DNA of 64,000 nucleotides from an uncultured Acidobacteriaceae bacterium (GCA_903849645.1 CAINJJ010000037.1:124001-188000); one strand, 5' to 3'. Counted from the first letter of the stretch, positions 45,650 to 53,909 are shown. The notes: a model not told the origin generated them from the letters alone. A program made the numbers and translations.

Positions 45650-47506
45650 TCAGGATGCGGGCGGCCTCGTCGCTGTCAGGCTCTCGTCGTCGGGTAAAAA
45701 CAGTTGAAACACGGTGCCCGATCCCTTGCCCTCCTGCGCCGTCCGGCTGCGCACGTGCACGGTGCCCCGGTGTTTCACAACGATCTCCTGGCTCACCCAC
45801 AAGCCCAGGCCCGTGCCCGTATCCAGCTTGGTGGTAAAAAATGCCTCGAAGATGCGGCGCCTCACCTCCGGCTCCATCCCCTGGCCGGTATCCGCAAAGG
45901 TGAAGCGGACCCCCCTGGTCCCTTCTTCCTTCCAGCTCTGCGACCGCCGCGCGTGAATCACCAGCCGCCCGTCGTCGCTGCTGGCGTCGATCGCGTTGCC
46001 CACCAGGTTGGCAAACACCTGCCGCACCTCCCCGGCAAAGCAGAACAGGTCCATCCGCGGGTCGTACTCCCGCTCAATCTTGATATTCATCGTGTTCAGC
46101 CGCCCCTGGTAGAGGCTCAGCACCGAGTCGAGCAGCTCCGCCATGTTGGCCCGCGCCGGCAGCGTCGACTGCCGGTAAAAGCGCAGCGTCTGCTGCGTGA
46201 TCTCCGCAATCCGCCGCGCCTCGTGTTCCGCCATCACCACATAGTTCAGCGCCGGATCTTCAAGCTGGCAGAAGTTGCGCAGCAGGTAGAGCAGGTTCGT
46301 GATCGCCTCCAGGGGATTGTTGATCTCGTGCGCCACCGACGCCGCCAGCCTGCCCGTCGCGGCCAGCTTCTCGGTCTTTCGCAGCGCCTCTTCACTGCGC
46401 TTCCGCTCGCTCGCGTCCAGCACAATCACGCCTACCCAGCGCACCAGGTTCGGCGTTGGCCGCACCGGATAGGCGCTGGCCAGCCAGGTCCACGCGCGGT
46501 CTGGGTTCCCGCCGTGGCTGTTCAGTTCCACATCGCGCACCGGCCGCTCTTCGGCAATCACCGTGAGCACCGTGTTCTCCAGTTGCTCGGCCACCGGCTG
46601 GGGCAGCACTTCAGGCAGAGTCCTCCCGAGGTGCCGACTCAGGGGCACACCCGTCATGTTGGCAAAAACCTGGTTCACCCGCACAATCCGGCAGCGGCGG
46701 TCAAAAAATGCCAGCCCGATCGGCGCGTTGGCCAGCATCGAGTCCAGCAGAGAAAGCGTATCGTTCAACCCGTGCCGCTGCTCCTCGATGGACGCATACA
46801 TCCGGTTGAAGGCCTCGATAAGGTTCCCCAACTCGTTGTGAGCCACCACCGGCAAAGGGAAGTTTGCAGTGCTCTCCGGCGACTCCATCAGGGCGCGCGT
46901 CCCGCGGTGCAATATCTCCAGCGGCCGCGCGATCGAACGCGTCAAAAGCACCACCAGCACGGCCGATGACGCGATCCAGATCAGTCCAAAGATCAACGTG
47001 CCGCGCCAGATCAACCGGATCTGAAGCTGGTCCCACTTCTGATCCGTCTCCACCCATGCATAGCCCTTCAACTGATGGTTGACATAGATCGCCTTCACGC
47101 CTTCCCAGCGATTCCCGCTGATGCGAAAGGCCCTGGGCTCTTCATGGCGCACCTGAGAGATCTGCGCCAGCTCCACCTCGTCCAGCACGGTCTCGCTGGC
47201 CTGGCCGCTGCTCACATACAGCACTTTGCCGGCTGTGTCTGTCACCTTGGCGGTCTCCACCGTAGGCGACTGGCCCATGATCCTCACCGTCAGCTCAATC
47301 CATCCAGGTTTGTCCTGCTCCATCGCCTCCCTGGCCTGGATGGCCACGGAGTCCGCCTGGTGCACCAGCCGCTGCTTCGCATGACGGTAGATTTCGTTGG
47401 TCTGCTGGCGCGTGAGCAGAAATGCAAACAGCCCGATCGACAAGGACTCGAGCAGCACCAGGCCCAGGAACATCTGCCACCGAATCGAACGCGGCCACCA
47501 GCGCAT
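45650..47506 (-). CDS. membrane sensor kinase: periplasmic sensor-HAMP-PAS-HisKA-HATPase
   Basis: A 618-residue kinase. TM1 (about 8-30, LGLVLLESLSIGLFAFLL) and TM2 (about 168-190, IFGLIWIASSAVLVVLL) flank a periplasmic region of about 135 residues. HAMP, then PAS (about 250-365, IGLAFFDRRCRIVRVNQVF), HisKA with LAASVAHEINNPLEAITNLL and HATPase with NLVGNAIDASS and GTGLGLWVSQEIV follow. The NtrB-like HEINNPL box is common in kinases that drive NtrC-type regulators; none is adjacent. ATG 47506 with GGAG upstream is chosen over longer frames. It lies 73 bases after the ypdA gene, in the same direction. Confidence 0.9.
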   Translation of the reverse strand: MRWWPRSIRWQMFLGLVLLESLSIGLFAFLLTRQQTNEIYRHAKQRLVHQADSVAIQAREAMEQDKPGWIELTVRIMGQSPTVETAKVTDTAGKVLYVSSGQASETVLDEVELAQISQVRHEEPRAFRISGNRWEGVKAIYVNHQLKGYAWVETDQKWDQLQIRLIWRGTLIFGLIWIASSAVLVVLLTRSIARPLEILHRGTRALMESPESTANFPLPVVAHNELGNLIEAFNRMYASIEEQRHGLNDTLSLLDSMLANAPIGLAFFDRRCRIVRVNQVFANMTGVPLSRHLGRTLPEVLPQPVAEQLENTVLTVIAEERPVRDVELNSHGGNPDRAWTWLASAYPVRPTPNLVRWVGVIVLDASERKRSEEALRKTEKLAATGRLAASVAHEINNPLEAITNLLYLLRNFCQLEDPALNYVVMAEHEARRIAEITQQTLRFYRQSTLPARANMAELLDSVLSLYQGRLNTMNIKIEREYDPRMDLFCFAGEVRQVFANLVGNAIDASSDDGRLVIHARRSQSWKEEGTRGVRFTFADTGQGMEPEVRRRIFEAFFTTKLDTGTGLGLWVSQEIVVKHRGTVHVRSRTAQEGKGSGTVFQLFLPDDESLTATRPPAS

Positions 47507-47579
47507 TTGCACTCCTTCCCATCTCTCCAAAACCAGAGTGCCCCGCGCCACGTCTTCCAGGCTCATCCGGCGTACTGTT

Positions 47580-48590
47580 CTACATAGATGCCAGCGCCGC
47601 CGCTATCTGTCGCCCATGAAAGCGGCCGTTTTCAATAAAGATTTCATTCGTCCGCGAACCGGCCACAATCACCCCGGCCAGGTAGATGCCGGGAATGTTG
47701 CTCTCCAGAGTCTCAGGGTCGCACACCGGCCGCCGATCCACGCCGTCGAACCGCACCCCCGTCCCCTCCAGAAAATCAAAATCCGGATGGTAGCCCGTCA
47801 TCGCAAACACAAAGTCGTTGGGCAGGGTCACGTGGCCCTCCGGCGTCTGCAGCGCTACGGAGTCCGGCGTAATCTCCACCGCCTGCGCGTTGAAATAGGC
47901 CTTGATCTCCCCGTTCTTGATCCGGTTCTCGATGTCCGGCTTGATCCAGTACTTCACATGGCGGTGCAACTCGCTCTCGCGATGCACCAACGTCACCCGC
48001 GCCCCGCTCCGCCACAACTCCAGCGCGGCAATCGCGGCCGAGTTCTTGCCTCCAATCACCAGCACGTCCATCCCGAAAAACGGGTGCGGATCGAAGTAGT
48101 AGTGGTGCACCTTGCTCAGGTTCTCGCCCGGTATGTCCAGGTAGTTGGGCAGGTCGTAGTAGCCGGTCGCCATCACCAGCTTCCGCGTATGCAGCAGCCC
48201 CGGCCGCCCAAACCGGTCCAGCGTGTGCACCGTGAAAGCCCCGTCCGTCCCCGACACCCGCTCCACGCGATGATATTGCCGCACGTCGAGCCGGTAATGC
48301 GCCGCCACCTGCCGGTAATACTGCAGCGCCTCGTTCCGCGTTGGCTTGGGGTTTGGGCTGGGAAACGGAATATCGCCGATCTCCAGCAGCTCCGGCGTGG
48401 TGAAAAACGTCATGTGCGCCGGGTAGTGGAACAGCGAATTGCAGACGCAACCCTTGTCCACAATCACCGGCCGCAACCCCGACTTCTTCGCCTCTATCGC
48501 GCAGGCCAGGCCCGTGGGCCCCGCGCCCACCACCAGAACGTCAAAATACTCGGGCATCTCCGCCGCGGTCTCCAGGGGAACGTCGCTCAT
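47580..48590 (-). CDS. ypdA: YpdA-family flavin disulfide reductase
   Basis: A 336-residue FAD/NADPH oxidoreductase. The FAD motif is VGAGPTGLACAIEA (about 21-34), the NADPH motif VIGGKNSAAIAALEL (about 165), and the family-specific block CVCNSLFHYPAHMTFFTTPE follows the FAD fold. That block marks YpdA, the proposed bacillithiol disulfide reductase, and separates it from thioredoxin reductase, whose CxxC is absent. Bacillithiol itself is not proven here, since no bsh genes are in view. TAAGCT lies six bases before the ATG with no Shine-Dalgarno. The next gene downstream is a membrane kinase. Confidence 0.88.
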   Translation of the reverse strand: MSDVPLETAAEMPEYFDVLVVGAGPTGLACAIEAKKSGLRPVIVDKGCVCNSLFHYPAHMTFFTTPELLEIGDIPFPSPNPKPTRNEALQYYRQVAAHYRLDVRQYHRVERVSGTDGAFTVHTLDRFGRPGLLHTRKLVMATGYYDLPNYLDIPGENLSKVHHYYFDPHPFFGMDVLVIGGKNSAAIAALELWRSGARVTLVHRESELHRHVKYWIKPDIENRIKNGEIKAYFNAQAVEITPDSVALQTPEGHVTLPNDFVFAMTGYHPDFDFLEGTGVRFDGVDRRPVCDPETLESNIPGIYLAGVIVAGSRTNEIFIENGRFHGRQIAAALASM

Positions 48591-48666
48591 CCAACTAGCT
48601 TAGGGCATCCTGCCCCGCTGCGGGAGCATTCGCCTGGGAACTCAAAGCCGCCAGCGAAATTGAACA

Positions 48667-48695
48667 ATGGTAGAATGGTAGACAAATATGGTAGA
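48667..48695 (+). promoter_or_regulatory. three direct ATGGTAGA repeats before vapB
   Basis: Identical 8-base copies begin at 48667, 48675 and 48688. The last ends 13 bases before the vapB start. TTGAAC (48660-48665) just upstream may be a -35. The position fits an autoregulatory operator for the antitoxin. Confidence 0.6.
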
Positions 48696-48708
48696 AAGGT
48701 GGACTTCA

Positions 48709-48972
48709 ATGGGGATAAACATCAAAAACCCCGCTGCCGAGAATAAAATCCGTGAGCTCGCGGCTTTGCGGGGTGTAAGCCTTGTAGTGGCCGTGTCCGA
48801 GGCCGTGGAAAGCGAGATCATCCGAGAAAAGTCGAGTCAGCGCAAAAGGAAGTTCATGGCGGAATGGCTGAGGGAAGTCAGTCGCGAGACGGGGCCAATG
48901 ATGAACGACGGCAAGACCTCCAAGGAACTGATGGATGAGCTCTACGACCCTGAAACCGGGCTGCCGGTATGA
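48709..48972 (+). CDS. vapB: VapB-type antitoxin
   Basis: An 87-residue antitoxin-like protein. The N terminus GINIKNPAAENKIRELAAL followed by GVSLVVAVSEAVESEI is the ribbon-helix-helix-like pattern of the PSK/Rv0623-type VapB family. The acidic C terminus (TSKELMDELYDPETG) would wrap the toxin. ATG 48709 has AAGGTGG upstream and is preferred over ATG 48688, which lies within the repeats. It overlaps vapC by four bases (ATGA). Confidence 0.88.
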   Translation: MGINIKNPAAENKIRELAALRGVSLVVAVSEAVESEIIREKSSQRKRKFMAEWLREVSRETGPMMNDGKTSKELMDELYDPETGLPV

Positions 48973-49370
48973 TCGTCGACACGTCGGCCCTGATCGCAAT
49001 TCTCAAGAATGAACCGGAGGCGGAAGCCTTTTCAGTTGCGCTGGAAGCAGCAAAGTTGGTTCGCATCTCAGCGGCATCCTATCTTGAGTCCAGAATCGTT
49101 GTGGGCCGATACAAAAATCCAATTCTCACGGCCCGACTGGAGGAACTCCTCGAGAACCCCGGGCTCCTGATCGAACCGGTAACCGCAGTCCAAGCAAAGA
49201 TCGCGTGGCAGGCCTACCGTAACTACGGCAAAGGCAGCGGCCACCCCGCCAACCTCAACTTCGGCGACTGCTTCAGCTACGCGCTGGCCCGCGAAAAGCG
49301 CGAGCCCATCCTGTTCAAGGGCGACGACTTCAACCACACCGACCTGCGCATCGCACTGCCGCAGTCATAA
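48969..49370 (+). CDS. vapC: VapC-type PIN-domain toxin
   Basis: A 133-residue PIN ribonuclease toxin. The acidic metal-binding residues are visible: Asp4 in MIVDTSALIAIL, Glu in SAASYLESRIVV (about 40) and Asp in LNFGDCFSYALA (about 99), followed by a further Asp in LFKGDDFNHTDL. VapC toxins cleave specific RNAs such as tRNA when freed from VapB. It is coupled to vapB by an ATGA overlap. It looks intact. Confidence 0.92.
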   Translation: MIVDTSALIAILKNEPEAEAFSVALEAAKLVRISAASYLESRIVVGRYKNPILTARLEELLENPGLLIEPVTAVQAKIAWQAYRNYGKGSGHPANLNFGDCFSYALAREKREPILFKGDDFNHTDLRIALPQS

Positions 49371-49419
49371 GCGCCCCTCTTCCATTACCCTGTTAGAGCG
49401 TTCTGAAGAGGAGTCCCCC

Positions 49420-50946
49420 ATGACCGTCATCCGCCAGGAAGATTTCATCGCCAGCGTCGCCGGCGCGCTGCAATACATCAGCTACTACCACCCAGTCGAT
49501 TACATTACCTCGCTCGCCAAAGCCTATGAGCGCGAAGAATCCCCCGCCGCCAAAGACGCCATCGCGCAGATTCTCATCAACTCCCGCATGTGCGCCGAGG
49601 GCCATCGGCCCATCTGCCAGGACACCGGCATCGTCACCGCCTTCCTCAAGGTCGGCATGGACGTCCGTTTTGAAGCCGCCCCCGGCGAAGAGCGCAAGGA
49701 CATCCAGCAGATGGTCGACGAAGGGGTCCGCCGCGCCTATCTCGACCCCGACAACAAGCTCCGCGCCTCCATCCTGGCTGACCCCGCCGGCAAGCGCACC
49801 AACACCCGCGACAACACCCCCGCCGTGGTCAGCATCGAGCTCGTCAAGGGCGACCGCGTCGATCTCACAGCCGCGGCCAAGGGCGGCGGCTCCGAGGCCA
49901 AATCCAAGTTCGCCATGCTCAACCCCTCCGACTCCATCGTCGAGTGGGTGCTCAAGACCGTGCCCACCATGGGCGCCGGGTGGTGCCCTCCCGGCATGTT
50001 GGGCATCGGCATCGGCGGCACCGCCGAAAAAGCCATGCTCCTGGCCAAGGAGTCCCTGATGGACCCCATCGATATCCAGGACCTCAAGGCCCGCGGCGCC
50101 TCCAACCGCGCCGAAGAACTGCGCCTTGAGCTCTACGACAAGGTCAACCGGCTTGGCATCGGCGCCCAGGGCCTCGGCGGCCTCACCACCGTCCTCGATG
50201 TCAAGGTGCGCGACTACCCCACCCACGCCGCCAATCTCCCCGTGGCCATGATTCCCAACTGCGCCGCCACCCGCCATGCGCACCTGGTTCTTGACGGCTC
50301 CGGCCCCGTGTATCTTGACCCGCCCAACCTCGATCTCTGGCCCAAACTCACCTACGACGTCTCCGCCGCCCGCCGTGTCAACCTCGATACCGTCACCCGC
50401 GACGAAGCCGCCACCTTCAAGCCCGGCGAGGTTCTGCTCCTCACCGGCAAGCTGCTCACCGGCCGCGACGCGGCCCACCAGAGAATGACCGAGATGCTCA
50501 GCCGCGGAGAAAAGCTCCCCGTCGACTTCAACGGCCGCTTCATCTACTATGTCGGGCCCGTTGATCCCGTCCGCGACGAAATCGTCGGCCCCGCCGGCCC
50601 CACCACCGCCACCCGCATGGACAAGTTCACCCGCCAGATGCTGGCTGAAACCGGCCTTCTCGGCATGGTCGGCAAGTCCGAGCGCGGACCCGCCGCCATC
50701 GAGGCCATCCGCGAGTTCCGCGCCGTCTACCTCATGGCTGTCGGCGGTGCCGCTTACCTGGTCTCCAAGGCCATTCACGGCTCCCGCGTCCTCGCCTTCG
50801 CCGACCTCGGCATGGAGGCCATCTACGAGTTCGACGTCCGCGACATGCCCGTCACCGTCGCCGTGGACGCCCAGGGAACAAGCGTCCACCAGACCGGCCC
50901 GGCCGAGTGGCAGCAGCGCATCGCCGGAATCCCCATCCTCCAATAG
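49420..50946 (+). CDS. fumA: class I (iron-sulfur) fumarate hydratase
   Basis: TCA-cycle enzyme converting fumarate to malate, 508 residues. It is the single-chain form joining the alpha and beta parts. Cluster cysteines are likely in HRPICQDTGIV (about 67), MIPNCAATRHAHL (about 280) and the region GWCPPGMLGIGIGG (about 187). The beta part has TGRDAAHQRM and YYVGPVDPVRDE. The ATG is preceded by AGAGGAG. It is a single gene; a hairpin lies just downstream. The gene symbol is by family and could equally be fumB. Confidence 0.93.
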   Translation: MTVIRQEDFIASVAGALQYISYYHPVDYITSLAKAYEREESPAAKDAIAQILINSRMCAEGHRPICQDTGIVTAFLKVGMDVRFEAAPGEERKDIQQMVDEGVRRAYLDPDNKLRASILADPAGKRTNTRDNTPAVVSIELVKGDRVDLTAAAKGGGSEAKSKFAMLNPSDSIVEWVLKTVPTMGAGWCPPGMLGIGIGGTAEKAMLLAKESLMDPIDIQDLKARGASNRAEELRLELYDKVNRLGIGAQGLGGLTTVLDVKVRDYPTHAANLPVAMIPNCAATRHAHLVLDGSGPVYLDPPNLDLWPKLTYDVSAARRVNLDTVTRDEAATFKPGEVLLLTGKLLTGRDAAHQRMTEMLSRGEKLPVDFNGRFIYYVGPVDPVRDEIVGPAGPTTATRMDKFTRQMLAETGLLGMVGKSERGPAAIEAIREFRAVYLMAVGGAAYLVSKAIHGSRVLAFADLGMEAIYEFDVRDMPVTVAVDAQGTSVHQTGPAEWQQRIAGIPILQ

Positions 50947-50979
50947 TCCCGCTCAACCCATCGCCGCCACCAAAGGAAA

Positions 50980-51010
50980 GGGGCGCCACCGGCAATCCCG
51001 GTAGCGCCCC
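50980..51010 (-). terminator. hairpin terminator for the reverse-strand barrel gene
   Basis: GGGGCGC (50980-50986) and ACCGG (50988-50992) pair with CCGGT (50998-51002) and GCGCCCC (51004-51010) around a CAATC loop. Read on the reverse strand it is followed by TTTCCTTT. It lies between convergent fumarase and outer-membrane genes. Confidence 0.7.
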
Positions 51011-51012
51011 CT

Positions 51013-51041
51013 CCCTAATCCCTAAGTCCCTGGTCCCTGCT
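51013..51041. repeat. second array of CCCTNNT heptamers
   Basis: Consecutive units CCCTAAT, CCCTAAGT, CCCTGGT and CCCTGCT lie just outside the barrel gene stop. They match the repeat type at 10335-10384. Confidence 0.55.
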
Positions 51042-51042
51042 T

Positions 51043-51774
51043 CTACTGCTTCCCAAACCGCACCACCACCGCTCCGCTGAATCCAATGCTGTTCTGCAGC
51101 TTGGACCCGAAGCCCGTGGCCACATACTCAGGGCCAAGCCGGAAAGCGATATTCGGAGCCAGGTTGTACTCCACCGGAATCCCCGCCGTGATCGCGAAGC
51201 TGGAGCTGTCTGGATAGAGCCCGAGGTTGGTCGAACCCACCCCGTTGGTATCCGATGAGAAATTCCCCAGCGACCATCCCCCCATGACGCGGCCTGAAAT
51301 CGAGTACTTGGGCTGCATATAGAAGCGGTAGGTCGGCCCCATCTGCACCGTGTAGGTGCTGATGGCCGGCCGCGTCAGCGTGCTCGGATTCAGCCCCACG
51401 TAGGCGGTCCCGTAGTAGCCGCGCGCGTCGGCCGTCACGCCGAGCCGCTCGTTGAAGTAGCGCGTCAGCCCGGTGTCCCACGCGTAGTAGGTCAGCTTCT
51501 GCAGGGTCGCGCCGGGGGTAAAGCGCAGGTAGCCCACGCCCGCGTACGCCTCATACAGGTGTCCATAGGCTTCGTGAATGGCGGCCACGCGCCGCTGCTC
51601 GCGCCGCGCGCGGATGCGCGCCTGCACGCTCGCCTGTCCCTGGTTCTGGGCGGCCGGCTGGGCCTGATCGGGTGTCGCGGGGTTGCTGCTCGAACTCGAG
51701 CTTTGTGCCTGTGCGGCGGTCAAGGCGGTCAAAACAAGCGCCAGAAGCAGTGCAAGACGGCGAAATGAATACAT
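51043..51774 (-). CDS. outer-membrane beta-barrel protein
   Basis: A 243-residue exported barrel. It has a signal peptide (LALLLALVLTALTAAQA), then a Ser/Gln-rich linker (25-60) and alternating aromatic and polar strands, such as YLRFTPGATLQKLTYYAWD and GPTYRFYMQPKYSISGRVM. It ends in IGFSGAVVVRFGKQ. ATG 51774 is chosen because it puts the signal peptide at the front; GGAGG lies upstream at a long distance. Function unknown; it may be a small OmpA-like structural barrel. Confidence 0.8.
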   Translation of the reverse strand: MYSFRRLALLLALVLTALTAAQAQSSSSSSNPATPDQAQPAAQNQGQASVQARIRARREQRRVAAIHEAYGHLYEAYAGVGYLRFTPGATLQKLTYYAWDTGLTRYFNERLGVTADARGYYGTAYVGLNPSTLTRPAISTYTVQMGPTYRFYMQPKYSISGRVMGGWSLGNFSSDTNGVGSTNLGLYPDSSSFAITAGIPVEYNLAPNIAFRLGPEYVATGFGSKLQNSIGFSGAVVVRFGKQ

Positions 51775-51925
51775 CGGTTTCCGGATACCTCCACGGGAGT
51801 ACGGAAGCTCGCCAGCAGCAAAGGCAGCGCTCCCCCCAGTAGGTATTAAAACACCTTGGGGGGAGGGTTGTGCTTGCGCCGGCACTCCTTTGGACGTACG
51901 CCGCCCTCATTCCGTGCCGTTCGAG

Positions 51926-52675
51926 CTACTTGATGGCCTTCAGATCGCCCAGCAGAGTCGCCTGATCGAAACCGCTCGGTGTGCCCTTGGAGCCGATCCA
52001 GTCCTGCCCCAGCAGCGTGTGGGCTTCGTCGCAGTACTTCTTCCAGAAGGCCACCGTCATCGTCTTCAGCCCGCCCCAGGTGATGCAGGTAAAGCCGTTT
52101 TGGTCGTACTTTGGAACAAAGACGCAATGGCCGCCCCAGCTCCCTTTCTTCGCATTGGCGCCGCCCTTGGGAACCACGTCCCATACGTCCTGCGACTGCG
52201 CCGTCACCGGCAGCGCAATCCCGATATACACGCCGCCAAATAACGCGATCGACTGGCGAATCTCCACCAGGTTGGTGTATTTGGGGTCGGCAAAGGCCAG
52301 CAGCGGATGACCGTTGAAGCCCTGCTTCTGCCAGTCGTTCAGCACGTCCAGTTCAACGCCGCCATTGTCCGTGTTGGCGTTGCCCGGAACATAGCCGTCC
52401 CACTGCTCGTAGTAGCTCTCCACGATCGGGTCAGGCGTCGTCACAATCGTGCCGGTGTTTGCCGACCAGACCTGAATGGCATGGGCCACGCCGGCGATGG
52501 TGCAGTCGCCCAGGGTGTCGTTCAGCATCATGCCCCAGCTCGTAATGCCCTTCGTCCAGTCCACGGCCGCGGGCGGGGGCGGGAGCCCCGGTTTGAGGTA
52601 GTCGGCCAGCGCCAGCGTGCGGCTGTCCGTCTTGATGGCCTTCCGGCCCAGTCTCATCTTCGAGTGGTCTGCCAT
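51926..52675 (-). CDS. unknown protein with papain-like Cys/His motifs
   Basis: 249 residues, no signal peptide. A Cys in LNDTLGDCTIAGVAHAIQVW (Cys58) and a His in WGGHCVFVPKYDQNG (His183), followed by CITWGG, sit in the order and spacing of papain-fold cysteine peptidases. The third catalytic position reads Thr-Trp-Gly where papain has Asn-Ser-Trp-Gly, so activity is uncertain. ATG 52675 has AAGGAG nine bases upstream. It is divergent from the cytochrome c gene. I know of no named family for it. Confidence 0.65.
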   Translation of the reverse strand: MADHSKMRLGRKAIKTDSRTLALADYLKPGLPPPPAAVDWTKGITSWGMMLNDTLGDCTIAGVAHAIQVWSANTGTIVTTPDPIVESYYEQWDGYVPGNANTDNGGVELDVLNDWQKQGFNGHPLLAFADPKYTNLVEIRQSIALFGGVYIGIALPVTAQSQDVWDVVPKGGANAKKGSWGGHCVFVPKYDQNGFTCITWGGLKTMTVAFWKKYCDEAHTLLGQDWIGSKGTPSGFDQATLLGDLKAIK

Positions 52676-52742
52676 GGGAAATAACTCCTTGCGTGGGAGA
52701 TGACCGCGTACGTTTACCATAGTGGCGGCGTGAGGCAAACTG

Positions 52743-52766
52743 TTACAAATTCCTGGCCCTTTGTAA
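52743..52766. promoter_or_regulatory. TTACAAA-N10-TTTGTAA inverted repeat in a divergent promoter
   Basis: Perfect 7-base arms with a 10-base spacer lie between the papain-like gene (starting at 52675, reverse) and the cytochrome c gene (starting at 52867, forward). Arm length and spacing suit a dimeric regulator. The regulator is unknown. Confidence 0.45.
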
Positions 52767-52866
52767 AGCAAATCTTTTATGAAGAACCTGTGACAACGCT
52801 CCCCCCGGCCAGACACAAACCCTGCCAATGCACTAGGATGAACTGCACAGGAGGTTCAAAAGAAGA

Positions 52867-53451
52867 ATGGGTCGAATTTTGCTGGGAATTGTATTGGGTG
52901 TCTTGCTCGTGCCGGTAGTTGTGCTCGGATGGTTCAAGTTCGGCAAAGTGCCCGTAGCCGTCGCCGATGCCCCGTTTCCCCAGGAGCGCCTCATCACCGG
53001 CGTCCCGCTCCACGCGCGCATCGACAAGGAGGCGCCCAAGGCCGCGCCGCTTCAGCCCAATGAGGACACCCTCGTCGCCGGCGCTCAAATCTACCGCGAT
53101 CAGTGCGCGGCCTGCCACGGATTCCATGGCAAGCCCTCTTCCTTCGGCGCCCACATGTTCCCCGATGCTCCCCCCCTCTGGGAACCCCATCACCACGGAC
53201 CGGAGACCGTCTTCGGCGTCAGCGACGACCCACCCGGTGAAACCTACTGGAAGGTCGCCAATGGCATCCGCCTCACCGGCATGCCTGCCTACAAGGATGT
53301 GCTGACCGAAACCCAGATGTGGCAGGTCAGCGTTCTGCTCGCCAATGCCGACAAGCCCCTCCCCGCCATGGCTCTCGACATCCTCAAGGGAGAGCCGCCC
53401 GCGCCACCCCCGGCGCCGGCTACCCCCAAGCCTGAAGTCAAAAAGAAGTAG
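52867..53451 (+). CDS. membrane-anchored monoheme cytochrome c
   Basis: 194 residues. An N-terminal hydrophobic segment (ILLGIVLGVLLVPVVVLGWF) anchors or exports it. A single heme site, CAACH (80-84), is followed by a likely Met ligand in RLTGMPAYKD. The C terminus is a Pro/Ala tail (EPPAPPPAPATPKPE) ending in Lys residues. It would carry electrons in the periplasm. The ATG has AGGAGG eleven bases upstream. Two tiny genes and mqnC follow on the same strand; a link to respiration with menaquinone is possible. Confidence 0.9.
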   Translation: MGRILLGIVLGVLLVPVVVLGWFKFGKVPVAVADAPFPQERLITGVPLHARIDKEAPKAAPLQPNEDTLVAGAQIYRDQCAACHGFHGKPSSFGAHMFPDAPPLWEPHHHGPETVFGVSDDPPGETYWKVANGIRLTGMPAYKDVLTETQMWQVSVLLANADKPLPAMALDILKGEPPAPPPAPATPKPEVKKK

Positions 53452-53523
53452 TTCCCTCCCCGGACCGCCGGTCGTCTTCCACCCCGGCGGTCCCCTCCCA
53501 CCCAATGCAATAGAATTGAAGTT

Positions 53524-53649
53524 ATGAGTGTGCTCGATTCCCTGCGTGACGGATTCAAGGTCTTCCTGATGAGCATGGGCATCTCCAGCCCGCCTAAAAA
53601 GACCCGCCCCGCACCCAAACCCGCGCCGAAGCCAGAAAACGGCCAATAG
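53524..53649 (+). CDS. 41-residue small protein, first of a look-alike pair
   Basis: Reads SVLDSLRDGFKVFLMSMGISSPPKK in pieces, then a Pro/Lys-rich tail. TAGAAT lies seven bases before the ATG, with no Shine-Dalgarno, suggesting a leaderless transcript. Its core FKVFLMSMGISSP resembles FIDFLMLFFGISTES of the next small frame. Function unknown. Coding status rests on this resemblance and on the promoter-like box. Confidence 0.5.
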   Translation: MSVLDSLRDGFKVFLMSMGISSPPKKTRPAPKPAPKPENGQ

Positions 53650-53681
53650 GGGCTTTGCTCTGCCGCCCTGAGACCCCTGCC

Positions 53682-53864
53682 ATGACTCCAGAAGAGCCAC
53701 CCCCGCCCCAGGCCCCACCCCACCCCATCGGCCTCGTCCGCGAGTTCATTGACTTCCTCATGCTCTTCTTCGGCATCTCCACCGAGTCCAACCTGACCCG
53801 CACCCAGAGCCATCCCGTGCGCGCCCGCGGTCTCTTTCTCTTCCGCCCCAAACGCCCCAAGTAG
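53682..53864 (+). CDS. 60-residue small protein, second of a look-alike pair
   Basis: A proline-rich start (TPEEPPPPQAPPHP), a hydrophobic helix LVREFIDFLMLFFGIS, then a basic end (LFLFRPKRPK). The helix matches the core of the preceding small protein. It could be membrane-associated. The ATG has no clear ribosome-binding site; it lies 32 bases after its neighbour and 45 bases before mqnC. Function unknown. Confidence 0.45.
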   Translation: MTPEEPPPPQAPPHPIGLVREFIDFLMLFFGISTESNLTRTQSHPVRARGLFLFRPKRPK

Positions 53865-53909
53865 ACCCGGACCCTCGCGCCCAACCGTCAAATTGATAGA
53901 ATCAGATGC

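Noticed and set aside
49393..50943. 516-codon reverse frame opposite fumarase
   Set aside because: Same kind of mirror frame; the forward gene is an intact class I fumarase.
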